Positions 7,110 through 13,833 of a stretch of 30,975 nucleotides of DNA are shown here, piece after piece. The position numbers were made by a program, and so were the translations under genes. The number at the start of each line of letters is the position of its first letter. Position 1 is the stretch's first letter. The stretch comes from a virus. The stretch is from positions 1 through 30,975 of IMG/VR virus record IMGVR_UViG_3300009152_000139; one strand, given 5' to 3'. Below the pieces are notes generated by a model. That model saw only the letters and a list, made by a program, of their open reading frames with translations. It searched no databases and had not been told where the DNA came from.

Positions 7110-7747
7110 TAGTAAGGCGTAGCCCCTCCCAGTTTATCTGCTATCTCTTTGATTCCTTTAGCAATCAATTGCTCAACACGTTGAGGTGAGATGTCCCAAG
7201 CTAGTGCTATCTCAGCTAATGGCTGGTCGTTAACAAACCGACACGTAAGAATGCCTTGCATTCTTGAGTCAAGCTTCTTCATTGCTGCATCTACATCAGC
7301 AATCATTGCTGCTAAGTTGTTACCCTCATTAGCCAATCGCTTGACCTTGACACCATGTACATCTGGATCGAATACTTGGTTAGCCAAGTATGATTCATCA
7401 GTACCAGCAACCTTGATCAAGCTTTCAATTAACTCGAGGCGATAGAAGTATTCATCGCCGAGTTCATAACCTAAAGCTTTGGCTTTTTCCTTACGAACAT
7501 ACCGCTCGCCAGCCCTACGTATGAATGTATGAAACGCTTTATACCCTTGCTTCTTCTCAATGGGATCTTCGCGGTCAAGGTACTCCTTGACTTTATCCTT
7601 ACGCTTCCATGCGTACTCATTCATTGCTTGTCTAACATCTTCAAGCTCAACGAATCGATGATAACGTTTAGATAAATGCCAAGCGATACCAGATGTTATC
7701 TCATTGATCTCTTGCCATATCGGATGGTCTCTTGTTAGGTCAGACAT
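7109..7747 (-). CDS. Sigma factor-like protein with C-terminal region-4-type HTH
   Basis: ATG at 7747 (MSDLTRDHPIWQEI) is chosen; the frame continues to 7798 but overlaps the upstream gene more. The 212-aa product is helical and basic, and its end (residues about 160-205: MKKLDSRMQGILTCRF then LAEIALAWDISPQRVEQLI) resembles sigma region 4, which binds the -35 element. An N-terminal helical segment could correspond to region 2, but a clear region 2 motif is not obvious. It likely redirects host RNA polymerase to phage promoters. It could also be a simple HTH regulator. Confidence 0.68.
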   Translation of the reverse strand: MSDLTRDHPIWQEINEITSGIAWHLSKRYHRFVELEDVRQAMNEYAWKRKDKVKEYLDREDPIEKKQGYKAFHTFIRRAGERYVRKEKAKALGYELGDEYFYRLELIESLIKVAGTDESYLANQVFDPDVHGVKVKRLANEGNNLAAMIADVDAAMKKLDSRMQGILTCRFVNDQPLAEIALAWDISPQRVEQLIAKGIKEIADKLGGATPY

Positions 7748-8027
7748 ATTGCCTAACCAAGTACGTGTGTGCAGCAAGTAACAGATCGGGATCATCACCC
7801 AATAAACCTAATGCTCTGTTGTGATTAGAGCAGAGTAAGCCACGCACCTTGCCAGTACGATGGTCGTGATCTATATCCAACGCACGAACTGATGGACTAG
7901 CACCACAGATGTAACAGCCACCACCTTGTGACTCAAGCATCTCTTCGTATTGTTCTACGGTAATACCATAAGAACGAATCCGTGAACCACGTTGCTCATT
8001 GTAAGTTTTATTTCGATTGCGTGGCAT
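7740..8027 (-). CDS. Recombination endonuclease VII-like HNH nuclease
   Basis: The 95-aa protein matches the endonuclease VII family: YGITVEQYEEML at 20-31, a CYIC knuckle (C38, C41), LDIDHDHRTG at 50-59 with catalytic-type Asp/His, and VRGLLCSNHNRALG at 61-74. The last zinc ligand is His69 rather than Cys. T4 endonuclease VII resolves branched DNA before packaging; this short form lacks the T4 dimerisation extension, so it may be a simpler nicking enzyme. It overlaps both neighbours. Confidence 0.85.
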   Translation of the reverse strand: MPRNRNKTYNEQRGSRIRSYGITVEQYEEMLESQGGGCYICGASPSVRALDIDHDHRTGKVRGLLCSNHNRALGLLGDDPDLLLAAHTYLVRQYV

Positions 8028-8325
8028 ACTTCTCCCAGATACCCCGCTCTACCATCAAAGCAATGATGGCGTAGTTAGCGATGTCAACGAAGCTATCTTC
8101 AAGAGCTTCGTTGTTGGGCTCGATGGAGTTGTATATAAGATTCTTAAGTCGCTCAAGTTTGTCGGACATGCGAACCATCAACCCATTCGTAGCACCGCCA
8201 GGTGCATTCCAAATGTTTAGTGGTCCGTAGTCTTGTTGCTTAGATACTAAGATAGCCAAGAGTTCTTGGTAAATATCACCAGCATCATCCGAAAAATCTT
8301 GGATGGTTAGTTTGTTCGTCGCCAA
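8008..8325 (-). CDS. DUF1599 (nucleotide modification-associated, MazG-like) protein
   Basis: This 105-aa protein has the DUF1599 signature: KQQDYGPLNIWNAPGG at about 29-44, then GLMVRMSDKLERLKNL, and a C-terminal DIANYAIIALMVERG helix. The family is related in fold to all-alpha MazG/dUTPase-type NTP pyrophosphohydrolases and is often found in phages near nucleotide or DNA modification genes. It may adjust nucleotide pools. The start is TTG at 8325, preceded by aaaggtg. Confidence 0.75.
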   Translation of the reverse strand: MATNKLTIQDFSDDAGDIYQELLAILVSKQQDYGPLNIWNAPGGATNGLMVRMSDKLERLKNLIYNSIEPNNEALEDSFVDIANYAIIALMVERGIWEKYATQSK

Positions 8326-8336
8326 CGGAGCACCTT

Positions 8337-8984
8337 TCAGTTGTTAATTGCATTAACTAAATCAGCTAATGCTTGCGCTCCTTGGTTGACAATTATACTA
8401 TTAACATCGCTATCTGGCGGTAGCGACACGCGGACAGCTTGAGGGATTGCATCCTGCAATCGACGAGCAAGTTCCTGCCCTGGATTAGAGCCATCCTCTT
8501 TAGCATCGTTGTCAGTACAGATTACAACAGTGCCAATCCCATCAAAACACCTACTAAAATAAGGCTTCCAAGCATTGACGCCAGCAACGGCAACCGCTGG
8601 GAACCCAGCAAGAGTCGCACTAATCGCATCTATTTCTCCCTCTACTACTAGCACTTGGCTAACTGCATTAACTATTGCACTGACATTGTATAGGTGGTGC
8701 TTCTGACCAGTAGGTATCATGTACTTAGGATCCCCGCCATCAATGCGACGGAACTTAAACCCAACTACACCAGCCTCTGTTATATAGGGGATGGATAGGT
8801 GATGCTTAAGTCTGTCCTCATGACCAGGTGCTACCTCGGCTACGTAACCTAGCAAAAATTTTTCGGCTCCATCAAGGATGCCACGTTGTGTTAGGTACGC
8901 CTCTGCTGGTGAACCAGCAAGGCTGTTGTGGTACTGATGTGCTGCTTTAGTCCAGAGATCTATGAGTTTGGGATTAGTCTTCAT
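8337..8984 (-). CDS. DNA primase, Toprim domain subunit
   Basis: The 215-aa product contains the Toprim core: VLVVEGEIDAISA (E115) and VVICTDND (D158, D160), which bind catalytic Mg. It lacks the CHC2 zinc finger; that domain is encoded separately at 9508-9834, with a peptidase gene in between. Residues 1-90 are a primase-type linker ending in GFKFRR. Together the two proteins likely make primers for phage DNA synthesis. The start overlaps the previous stop (ATGA) and follows caggagaaagt. Confidence 0.85.
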   Translation of the reverse strand: MKTNPKLIDLWTKAAHQYHNSLAGSPAEAYLTQRGILDGAEKFLLGYVAEVAPGHEDRLKHHLSIPYITEAGVVGFKFRRIDGGDPKYMIPTGQKHHLYNVSAIVNAVSQVLVVEGEIDAISATLAGFPAVAVAGVNAWKPYFSRCFDGIGTVVICTDNDAKEDGSNPGQELARRLQDAIPQAVRVSLPPDSDVNSIIVNQGAQALADLVNAINN

Positions 8985-9511
8985 ACTTTCTCCTGCCTGT
9001 GCGTAATGAATGGAGGTGCAGTGTATACATCATTGCGAGCAGCAATCTGCATTGCTTGTTTCCATGTTGCACCACCCGCTAGTGCGCCTAGTGCAAAGCT
9101 TGACCCTGACCCTACGCCATACAGCCCATCATCACGTAAGTATACAGAATAAGAATCATCTACTTGGTAGATAGTTCCATTGATTGCAAGTATAAACTCA
9201 AACCCAGCATCTGCATCATCCTTATCTGGTACATACCCTGACTCCTTGATGCAATCTCTTATGCTTGGTGCAACAGTTGTAATCATAAAGTGATACATGT
9301 CTTTGATGTTAACTGGTATAGCTGGCGGTTTCCACACATGTTGTATCACATCACATGGTTGCACATCACCAGCACCAGCAATTAACCACTTACCCCGCTT
9401 GCTAATCTTAGTAACAATTGGATGTGAGTATGGTCTGTTCATTGCAGTGGTGCGTGAATCGGCTGCAAGAATGCAGCCGTTGTCTTGTTGGATACCAATG
9501 ATTGTTGTCAT
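8981..9511 (-). CDS. HslV/proteasome beta-like threonine peptidase (Ntn hydrolase)
   Basis: ATG at 9511 gives Met followed by TTIIGI, so simple Met removal would expose Thr1, as in HslV; the frame is open to 9538. In mature numbering, Asp17 is conserved, Lys34 matches Lys33 of the family, and GAGD at 45-48 matches the GxxGD-type strand. Ser134 lies in GSGSSFAL and Asp160 near the end matches the supporting residues. The mature length of about 175 residues equals HslV. It probably forms a ring peptidase needing an unfoldase; no HslU or Mpa/ARC-like ATPase is encoded in this window. The gene sits between the two primase genes with ATGA overlaps on both sides. Confidence 0.82.
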   Translation of the reverse strand: MTTIIGIQQDNGCILAADSRTTAMNRPYSHPIVTKISKRGKWLIAGAGDVQPCDVIQHVWKPPAIPVNIKDMYHFMITTVAPSIRDCIKESGYVPDKDDADAGFEFILAINGTIYQVDDSYSVYLRDDGLYGVGSGSSFALGALAGGATWKQAMQIAARNDVYTAPPFITHRQEKV

Positions 9512-9834
9512 CGAGATCGTAACCTTGGTGGTGTCCACCGCCCACTCTTCTTACTGCGACGATTGTGAACAATCGGAGTAGAAGATTCTTTGCCAATATT
9601 TTTTTCAGCCCATGACCGAGCTTCTGGGTATGCTAAATGTTCACGTGCCATGATGATCTGTATACCAGAACCACCAGCAGCACATGCATAGCATACCCAG
9701 ACGCCCTTGTCTGAGTTAACTGAAGCAGATTTACGAGAGTCGTCATGCACTGGACAGAGAATAGACTTCTCACCTTGCGGTAAGTCCAATCCATAATGAT
9801 TAAAGACTGCTTCAAGAAACTCAGGCTGGTTCAC
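9508..9834 (-). CDS. DNA primase, CHC2 zinc-finger subunit
   Basis: The 108-aa protein is essentially a CHC2 zinc finger: LCPVHDDSRKSASVN (C27, H30) and WVCYACAAGG (C48, C51). It continues with the IQIIMAREHL helix typical of the end of that domain. CHC2 recognises the template in bacterial-type primases. The basic C-terminus (RRSKKSGRWTPPRLRSR) may bind DNA. The Toprim half is a separate gene downstream (8337-8984). Confidence 0.85.
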   Translation of the reverse strand: MNQPEFLEAVFNHYGLDLPQGEKSILCPVHDDSRKSASVNSDKGVWVCYACAAGGSGIQIIMAREHLAYPEARSWAEKNIGKESSTPIVHNRRSKKSGRWTPPRLRSR

Positions 9835-10212
9835 TTAATACCAATTCCTTTCTTGATGGAACTTGTATGCCTTGCACCAAGTTCCGTAACGATGAAGCAC
9901 ATACTCGTGTGCTTCTGATGTTTGTTTCAGTATGGACCACTCGGGTTGTCCCCATAGTAGTTGCCATACTCCACGTGCTCCACTCGATTTGTTGTAGGAG
10001 CCTACGTTGTATCGGCTTTCCTTGTACGCAATCTTCTTCGCACAAGCTGCCTCTTGTTTGTCCGTTGTTACTGTGCTTATCGCAAGCTCTATCGCTGGTT
10101 CCTTGTCCATCGCCATGATGCGTTGGTCCAAGGTCATGATTGGAGACTGTGCTTCCGCTGGCGACATTAAAACCAATGTCGCCGTTACTACGGTTAATGC
10201 AATCAACCGCAT
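9835..10212 (-). CDS. Secreted lytic transglycosylase-like protein
   Basis: Residues 1-21 form a signal peptide (MRLIALTVVTATLVLM, cleavage likely after AEA). The mature part has an SLT-type core: IAYKESRYN with Glu65 as candidate acid catalyst, then SSGARGVWQL, and a C-terminal YGTWCKAYKFHQERNWY tail found in many phage transglycosylases. It would cut peptidoglycan outside the membrane. It is oddly placed within the replication block rather than near the endolysin. The start follows gaaaagaggtaact. Confidence 0.8.
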   Translation of the reverse strand: MRLIALTVVTATLVLMSPAEAQSPIMTLDQRIMAMDKEPAIELAISTVTTDKQEAACAKKIAYKESRYNVGSYNKSSGARGVWQLLWGQPEWSILKQTSEAHEYVLHRYGTWCKAYKFHQERNWY

Positions 10213-10250
10213 AGTTACCTCTTTTCAGTTGGTAACGCACTGTCACTGTG

Positions 10251-10604
10251 TTACCTATGTCCATTGTAACCTGCCTGTTTTAGCAGATCAGCCCAGAGCC
10301 ATGCGGGCATTACCGCGTATGACTCTGAGACATTTGTAGTGCCACGCTTTTTTATTAGCACCACGCCAGTCTCAGCATCAGCATGAGTCATCTCATCTGA
10401 GAGCTCCTGCAGATAGCCACTGAGAGTGATCTTCTTTTCGTTCTTACATTCTATCACTACGCCATCGATGCCATCAATATCACCAACGTCGTCGTGACGA
10501 CCTGCACCATACGCACGTTCAGCGCATGGAAATCCATACGAGACTAGCCACTTGACTACATCTCGCTCATACTGTGAGCCTTTGCGTTTGCTTGGTGTTG
10601 TCAT
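10251..10604 (-). CDS. Holliday junction resolvase-like PD-(D/E)XK nuclease
   Basis: The 117-aa product starts with a basic KRKGSQYERDVVKWL helix (Glu13), followed by GFPCAERAYGAGRHDDVGDIDGIDGVVIECKN. The Asp42, Glu52, Lys54 set fits the Hjc-type PD-(D/E)XK catalytic site. Such enzymes resolve recombination or replication junctions. The start overlaps the upstream WhiB-like gene stop as ATGA. It could instead act as a general phage nuclease. Confidence 0.82.
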   Translation of the reverse strand: MTTPSKRKGSQYERDVVKWLVSYGFPCAERAYGAGRHDDVGDIDGIDGVVIECKNEKKITLSGYLQELSDEMTHADAETGVVLIKKRGTTNVSESYAVMPAWLWADLLKQAGYNGHR

Positions 10605-10858
10605 ACGTAGTCCGAGCTAAGGATAGATTCCAATTGGATACCAAGTTGTCTACGCATCTGCATTCTAACGCGAGGAACTGTGCCACCCCAGATACCAAAA
10701 GCTTCGTGACGCATACCCCACTCCAAACATTCTTTAATTACTGGACAACTACTGCAAATCTTTTTTGCTATTGGAACAATGCTTACATCATCTTCTGGAT
10801 AAAAAAATTCAATGCCAACCTCTTTACATAAAGCTTCACTAAAGTCTGGATACTTCAT
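10601..10858 (-). CDS. WhiB family Fe-S transcriptional regulator
   Basis: The 85-aa protein has the four WhiB cysteines (C11, C35, C38, C44) in the C-x23-C-x2-C-x5-C pattern and the GIWGGTVPR turn at 55-63, followed by a basic R-rich tail. WhiB proteins carry a [4Fe-4S] cluster and act with the primary sigma factor to control transcription. Phage copies probably take over or block host WhiB. It is the strongest host marker in the window, pointing to Actinobacteria. The start follows gaggtgctaatca. Confidence 0.92.
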   Translation of the reverse strand: MKYPDFSEALCKEVGIEFFYPEDDVSIVPIAKKICSSCPVIKECLEWGMRHEAFGIWGGTVPRVRMQMRRQLGIQLESILSSDYV

Positions 10859-11360
10859 TGATTAGCACCTCTATTGGTTGTAGTTGATCAGCGTCCATAA
10901 CTAATCGGATGCCGTAACCATAGTCATGCTTGTAATGATTTGCAAGAAATAATTCTCGTGTCGTCCAACCAAGTATTGAGAATCTACTATCTACATGTGG
11001 CAATTGTTTATCGCCAAAGAACTGCACCAACACTGCATAGTCAGATACAAATAACTCTGGTGCGTTAAAGATTAATTTATCTAATGTCGATGTCTTGACT
11101 TGTATATTTTTTCCCAGTGGTGTAGATAAGTCGTGTCCATTGTCGCCACTCGGAGAAATCGATCTGTCCACCTGAAGCCCAAGCCCTTTGCCACACGCCA
11201 TCTCACCGAGCTGACCCATAAGATTAACCGAATACGATGAATTGTTTCTGTCAAATTTTTTGTCAACAACTTCATATTGTTTTTTGTTTTCTCTCACTAG
11301 GTGGATGAAGCGAAGCGCATCCATAGTCTCATCTAAAGTTAGTTCAATATCTATTGCCAT
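10839..11360 (-). CDS. Putative PD-(D/E)XK endonuclease-like protein (173 aa)
   Basis: The fold assignment rests on a motif pattern: NLMGQLGEMACGKGLGLQVD, then GDNGHDLSTPLGKNIQVKTST, where a conserved Asp followed by QVK resembles the PD-(D/E)XK active site. The C-terminal half has FSILGWTTRELFLANHY, similar to phage endonuclease-like proteins. Its target is unknown. It overlaps the neighbours on both sides and lies between the ATPase and WhiB. Confidence 0.6.
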   Translation of the reverse strand: MAIDIELTLDETMDALRFIHLVRENKKQYEVVDKKFDRNNSSYSVNLMGQLGEMACGKGLGLQVDRSISPSGDNGHDLSTPLGKNIQVKTSTLDKLIFNAPELFVSDYAVLVQFFGDKQLPHVDSRFSILGWTTRELFLANHYKHDYGYGIRLVMDADQLQPIEVLINEVSRL

Positions 11361-12184
11361 TGACGCATAGTCCTTGCTCTTTGCAACTCACTAGGTGAGT
11401 TATACAAAGTCATATGGCTTGCCTCCGCTGACAGCGAGATATAAATCTCTGCTGTTGGGTCAGCCTTACCATGTCGGTTCTTCACTACAGCAACGCGATA
11501 AGCGTTTGCCTGTCCGTCTAGTGCAACACTAAGAACCAACTCTGGTAACGCTGCAACCTTACCCATCAATGCCTTACGCGGAGCAGGATAGTTAGGCTTA
11601 GACATCTTTTCGTTCTCGGATACATGGTGCAGAACGATAAATGCTGACTCGTATTCACGAGCCATATAGTGGAACGCTGACATTGCATCACGCAATGCAG
11701 TCCATTCATTGTCGCTTGTTGAAGCGACATTCATTAAGTTGTCTACAAAGATTGCTTGTGGTGCAGAGCCGTGCAGTTCTATCCAAGCTTCTATTTCTTC
11801 TTCGATATCTTCTAACGAAGGCGACGGATCAAAGTTGAATCGAACATGCCCTGCACCATCAGCGAGTGCATCCTCTAAAAGAACAGATGCTTCAGAGTCC
11901 ATCATCTTCTCAACGTATGCTACTTCTCTCTCCATAAGGATTGCCCCTGCACGAGTGGCTATTGTTCGGGAGTCAGAGTCAGCTGAAAAGTAAAGCGAAG
12001 GAACTTTAGAATTAATTGCGTACCACAGTGCAAGTAGTGTCTTACCACCACCAGGTTGTGCTGCTATCAAATGCAATTGCGCTTGACGAAACACTACCTG
12101 TGATTGAGTAAGTTGTGGCAATATCTCTGGAAGCATATGACCAACAGGAGATTCAACTCCCACTACCTGCAACAGTGAACGCAT
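11351..12184 (-). CDS. RecA/DnaB-like ATPase (replicative helicase candidate)
   Basis: The 277-aa protein has a Walker A motif AAQPGGGKT (41-49), a LYFSADSDSRTIATR strand-helix, Walker B AIFVDN (144-149), and IVLHH (183-187) typical of the DnaB/RecA-like helicase core. It lacks a DnaB N-terminal domain, like RepA/GP4-type single-core helicases. It is adjacent to primase, nuclease and resolvase genes, so a replication or recombination role is likely. No clear ribosome binding site precedes ATG 12184. Confidence 0.82.
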   Translation of the reverse strand: MRSLLQVVGVESPVGHMLPEILPQLTQSQVVFRQAQLHLIAAQPGGGKTLLALWYAINSKVPSLYFSADSDSRTIATRAGAILMEREVAYVEKMMDSEASVLLEDALADGAGHVRFNFDPSPSLEDIEEEIEAWIELHGSAPQAIFVDNLMNVASTSDNEWTALRDAMSAFHYMAREYESAFIVLHHVSENEKMSKPNYPAPRKALMGKVAALPELVLSVALDGQANAYRVAVVKNRHGKADPTAEIYISLSAEASHMTLYNSPSELQRARTMRQWQ

Positions 12185-12186
12185 TG

Positions 12187-12660
12187 TTACTTAGCCCAGA
12201 TAGTTTCTGCTTCTACTGCACCTGGAGTAAAAGGCTTTGGTCCCTTGGCTGGGTCAAACCAACCAACATAAGCCTTGCCAGCTTTGGAAGTACCCTTCTT
12301 CTTTGCGTACTTACCTCGACCGTCTGGCAATGCTGGTGCATCTGGATGTCCATATGTCCATTCATTACCGTAGCGATCCATGATTACTTCAATTGCTGCA
12401 GCGGATGTGCCTGCTGCAACTGGAGTTGGATTGAGACCAGCATCTTGTAGCACTTGCACTGCTGCTGCTGAAGCAGCAAATGCACCACCTGACGCACCAC
12501 CTGAGCGGTTGTTAAGTGATTGCTGTAGCGCAGTAGCGGAAGCAATTGCTTCTACTGCTGCTGTTAGATTTGCGCTGAACTCGCTAACACTATTACCGCG
12601 AACGGTGAATAGGTCAGTTGAGTTTAGCTTGCCTGTATATGAGAACATAGATTCAGTCAT
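12187..12660 (-). CDS. Hypothetical recombination-module protein (157 aa)
   Basis: Family not firmly recognised. Residues 1-40 are beta/alpha-like (SYTGKLNSTDLFTVRGN), residues 50-90 are Ala/Gly/Ser-rich, and residues 95-157 are compact (NEWTYGHPDAP, then GKAYVGWFDPAKG). The layout resembles a poorly studied actinophage protein encoded between Cas4-type nuclease and helicase genes, but the Cys residues I associate with that group are missing. A single-stranded DNA-binding role is only a guess. The start follows ccttttggag-like aaaaggagatgaactag. Confidence 0.6.
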   Translation of the reverse strand: MTESMFSYTGKLNSTDLFTVRGNSVSEFSANLTAAVEAIASATALQQSLNNRSGGASGGAFAASAAAVQVLQDAGLNPTPVAAGTSAAAIEVIMDRYGNEWTYGHPDAPALPDGRGKYAKKKGTSKAGKAYVGWFDPAKGPKPFTPGAVEAETIWAK

Positions 12661-13330
12661 CTAGTTCATCTCCTTTTCTTTTTCCCTGGATTTGTAATGG
12701 GAAATCTTTGCCACCCATTGCAGGACATTGTGCCGTAAAACTGCACATCCTGCATGAGTCACCAACTGATGGCGGAAACCAACCTTCCCAGACGGAAGCG
12801 TTCATCGCACCAAATACATAATCGAAATATTCCATTGACAGATGTGATAGGTCAATCAATTCATCAAGCTCGCCTTTGCGAGTCATGAAGAAGGCTCCCC
12901 ACTTAGGGCGGATGCCATAACTACGTTCAATACCAGAGGCATAGAGACCTGCTTGGATTGCACCGAAGGGCGTCCTAGAACCTGTCTTGTAGTCAACGAT
13001 AACCAAGTCTTCCCCTACTTGGTAGATCGCATCAACAACCATACGCACTGGTGTACCCCCGAAGAATACATCAGCAGCCCATTCAATTCCAGGACGACCA
13101 TCGGGCATTGTTGCAATTTTCCAACCAGATTGTTTGTACCAGTTATAGTACGCCTCAACCTGCTTGAGTCCATCGCTCTGCCAAAAGGGCAGATCTTCCC
13201 CATCAGGACGCAAGGTGGTCTTGCGTCCCGCTGTCTTCCACTCCGTAGAGGGAATGCCAGTCTTCTGTTCTGTTTCTAGAACAGCGTCATTAAATACTTC
13301 AGCCCACTTAGTTGTCAAATCGATAGTCAT
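12653..13330 (-). CDS. Cas4/RecB-like PD-(D/E)XK exonuclease, C-terminal part
   Basis: The 225-aa product carries most of a Cas4/RecB-type nuclease: D100 in MVVDAIY, D113-x-K115 in IVDYKTG, the QxxxY motif Q126-Y130, and a C-terminal Fe-S triplet C193-x2-C196-x5-C202. It lacks the N-terminal motif I (GxxxH) and the fourth cysteine, both found in the separate gene 13504-13698. Only about seven extra codons are open upstream before a stop. It likely acts with that fragment as a two-polypeptide nuclease; a decayed gene is the alternative. Confidence 0.8.
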   Translation of the reverse strand: MTIDLTTKWAEVFNDAVLETEQKTGIPSTEWKTAGRKTTLRPDGEDLPFWQSDGLKQVEAYYNWYKQSGWKIATMPDGRPGIEWAADVFFGGTPVRMVVDAIYQVGEDLVIVDYKTGSRTPFGAIQAGLYASGIERSYGIRPKWGAFFMTRKGELDELIDLSHLSMEYFDYVFGAMNASVWEGWFPPSVGDSCRMCSFTAQCPAMGGKDFPLQIQGKRKGDELDD

Positions 13331-13538
13331 CGGGGTTCCATTCTGGGTGGTCTACTGGTGTCGGTGCTGTCATTGGTGAGCCACAGTTGGCACAAAAAGA
13401 ATCTAAGAACCACATAACTAGTTCGTAGTCTGAGAAGATTGCTCTGATAACTTGGACGTTACTCCCGCAATTAATACACTCATTGCTGGGTACGCCACGT
13501 TGGTCAATCCCCTGTGGAGTGTTGTCGGTAGAGCTCAT
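13308..13538 (-). CDS. Small double-CxxC zinc-ribbon protein between nuclease halves
   Basis: The 76-aa product has two Cys pairs, CINCG (about residue 21) and CANCG (about residue 49), separated by an IRAIFSDYELVMWFLDS helix-strand, and an acidic Pro/Asp-rich tail. It resembles small zinc-ribbon proteins seen in actinophages. The start overlaps the N-terminal nuclease fragment by 35 bases and the end overlaps the C-terminal fragment by 23, in a third frame. The start follows gttggagtggttaaacc. Confidence 0.7.
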   Translation of the reverse strand: MSSTDNTPQGIDQRGVPSNECINCGSNVQVIRAIFSDYELVMWFLDSFCANCGSPMTAPTPVDHPEWNPDDYRFDN

Positions 13539-13698
13539 GGTTTAACCACTCCAACATTGAATGGACGGCGGAGCCAGCAGCAAGATATACTGCGGGCTTT
13601 TCTGGAACCATGGCTACCTTACTCAGATAATATTTCTGAGGGCAGGACTGCCACGTGGATAGCTGACTAAACGAGCGGTGCGGAGGAAGTTCATTCAT
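13504..13698 (-). CDS. Cas4/RecB-like nuclease, N-terminal part (64 aa)
   Basis: ATG at 13698 (MNELPPHRSFSQLS) is tentative; the frame is open to 13761 with TTG or GTG alternatives and no strong ribosome binding site. The sequence has SFSQLSTWQSCPQKYYL with Cys19, and GSAVHSMLEWL with His46 and Glu50. These are the motif I region and first Fe-S cysteine of Cas4/RecB-type nucleases, whose other residues lie in 12653-13330. It is probably the first gene of the minus-strand replication block. Confidence 0.7.
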   Translation of the reverse strand: MNELPPHRSFSQLSTWQSCPQKYYLSKVAMVPEKPAVYLAAGSAVHSMLEWLNHELYRQHSTGD

Positions 13699-13793
13699 AC
13701 CAGTAGGATACCAGCAGTGACCAAGATTACTTGGTAACGACACGCCTTTCTTTTTGACCAATAGGTGATAGGGTTGAGGGGTGGTGGGCGGGA

Positions 13794-13813
13794 TGGGCTG
13801 CTCAGGCAGCCCA
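13794..13813. promoter_or_regulatory. Perfect 8-bp inverted repeat in divergent spacer
   Basis: tgggctgc and gcagccca flank tcag. It sits in the only divergent spacer in the window, between the minus-strand replication block and the plus-strand island. No T-run follows on either strand, so an operator or leader structure is more likely than a terminator. No convincing -10/-35 pair was found nearby. Confidence 0.45.
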
Positions 13814-13833
13814 ATGAAAAGACATGGAGAAAA

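Noticed and set aside
9821-10264. 147-aa minus-strand frame overlapping the transglycosylase
   Set aside because: The other frame has a signal peptide, catalytic motif and good ribosome binding site; this one has none.
12653-13698. Programmed frameshift or sequencing error joining the two nuclease halves
   Set aside because: The halves are 173 bases apart with stops on both sides and a well-formed gene between, so a single shift cannot join them; raw reads would still be useful.
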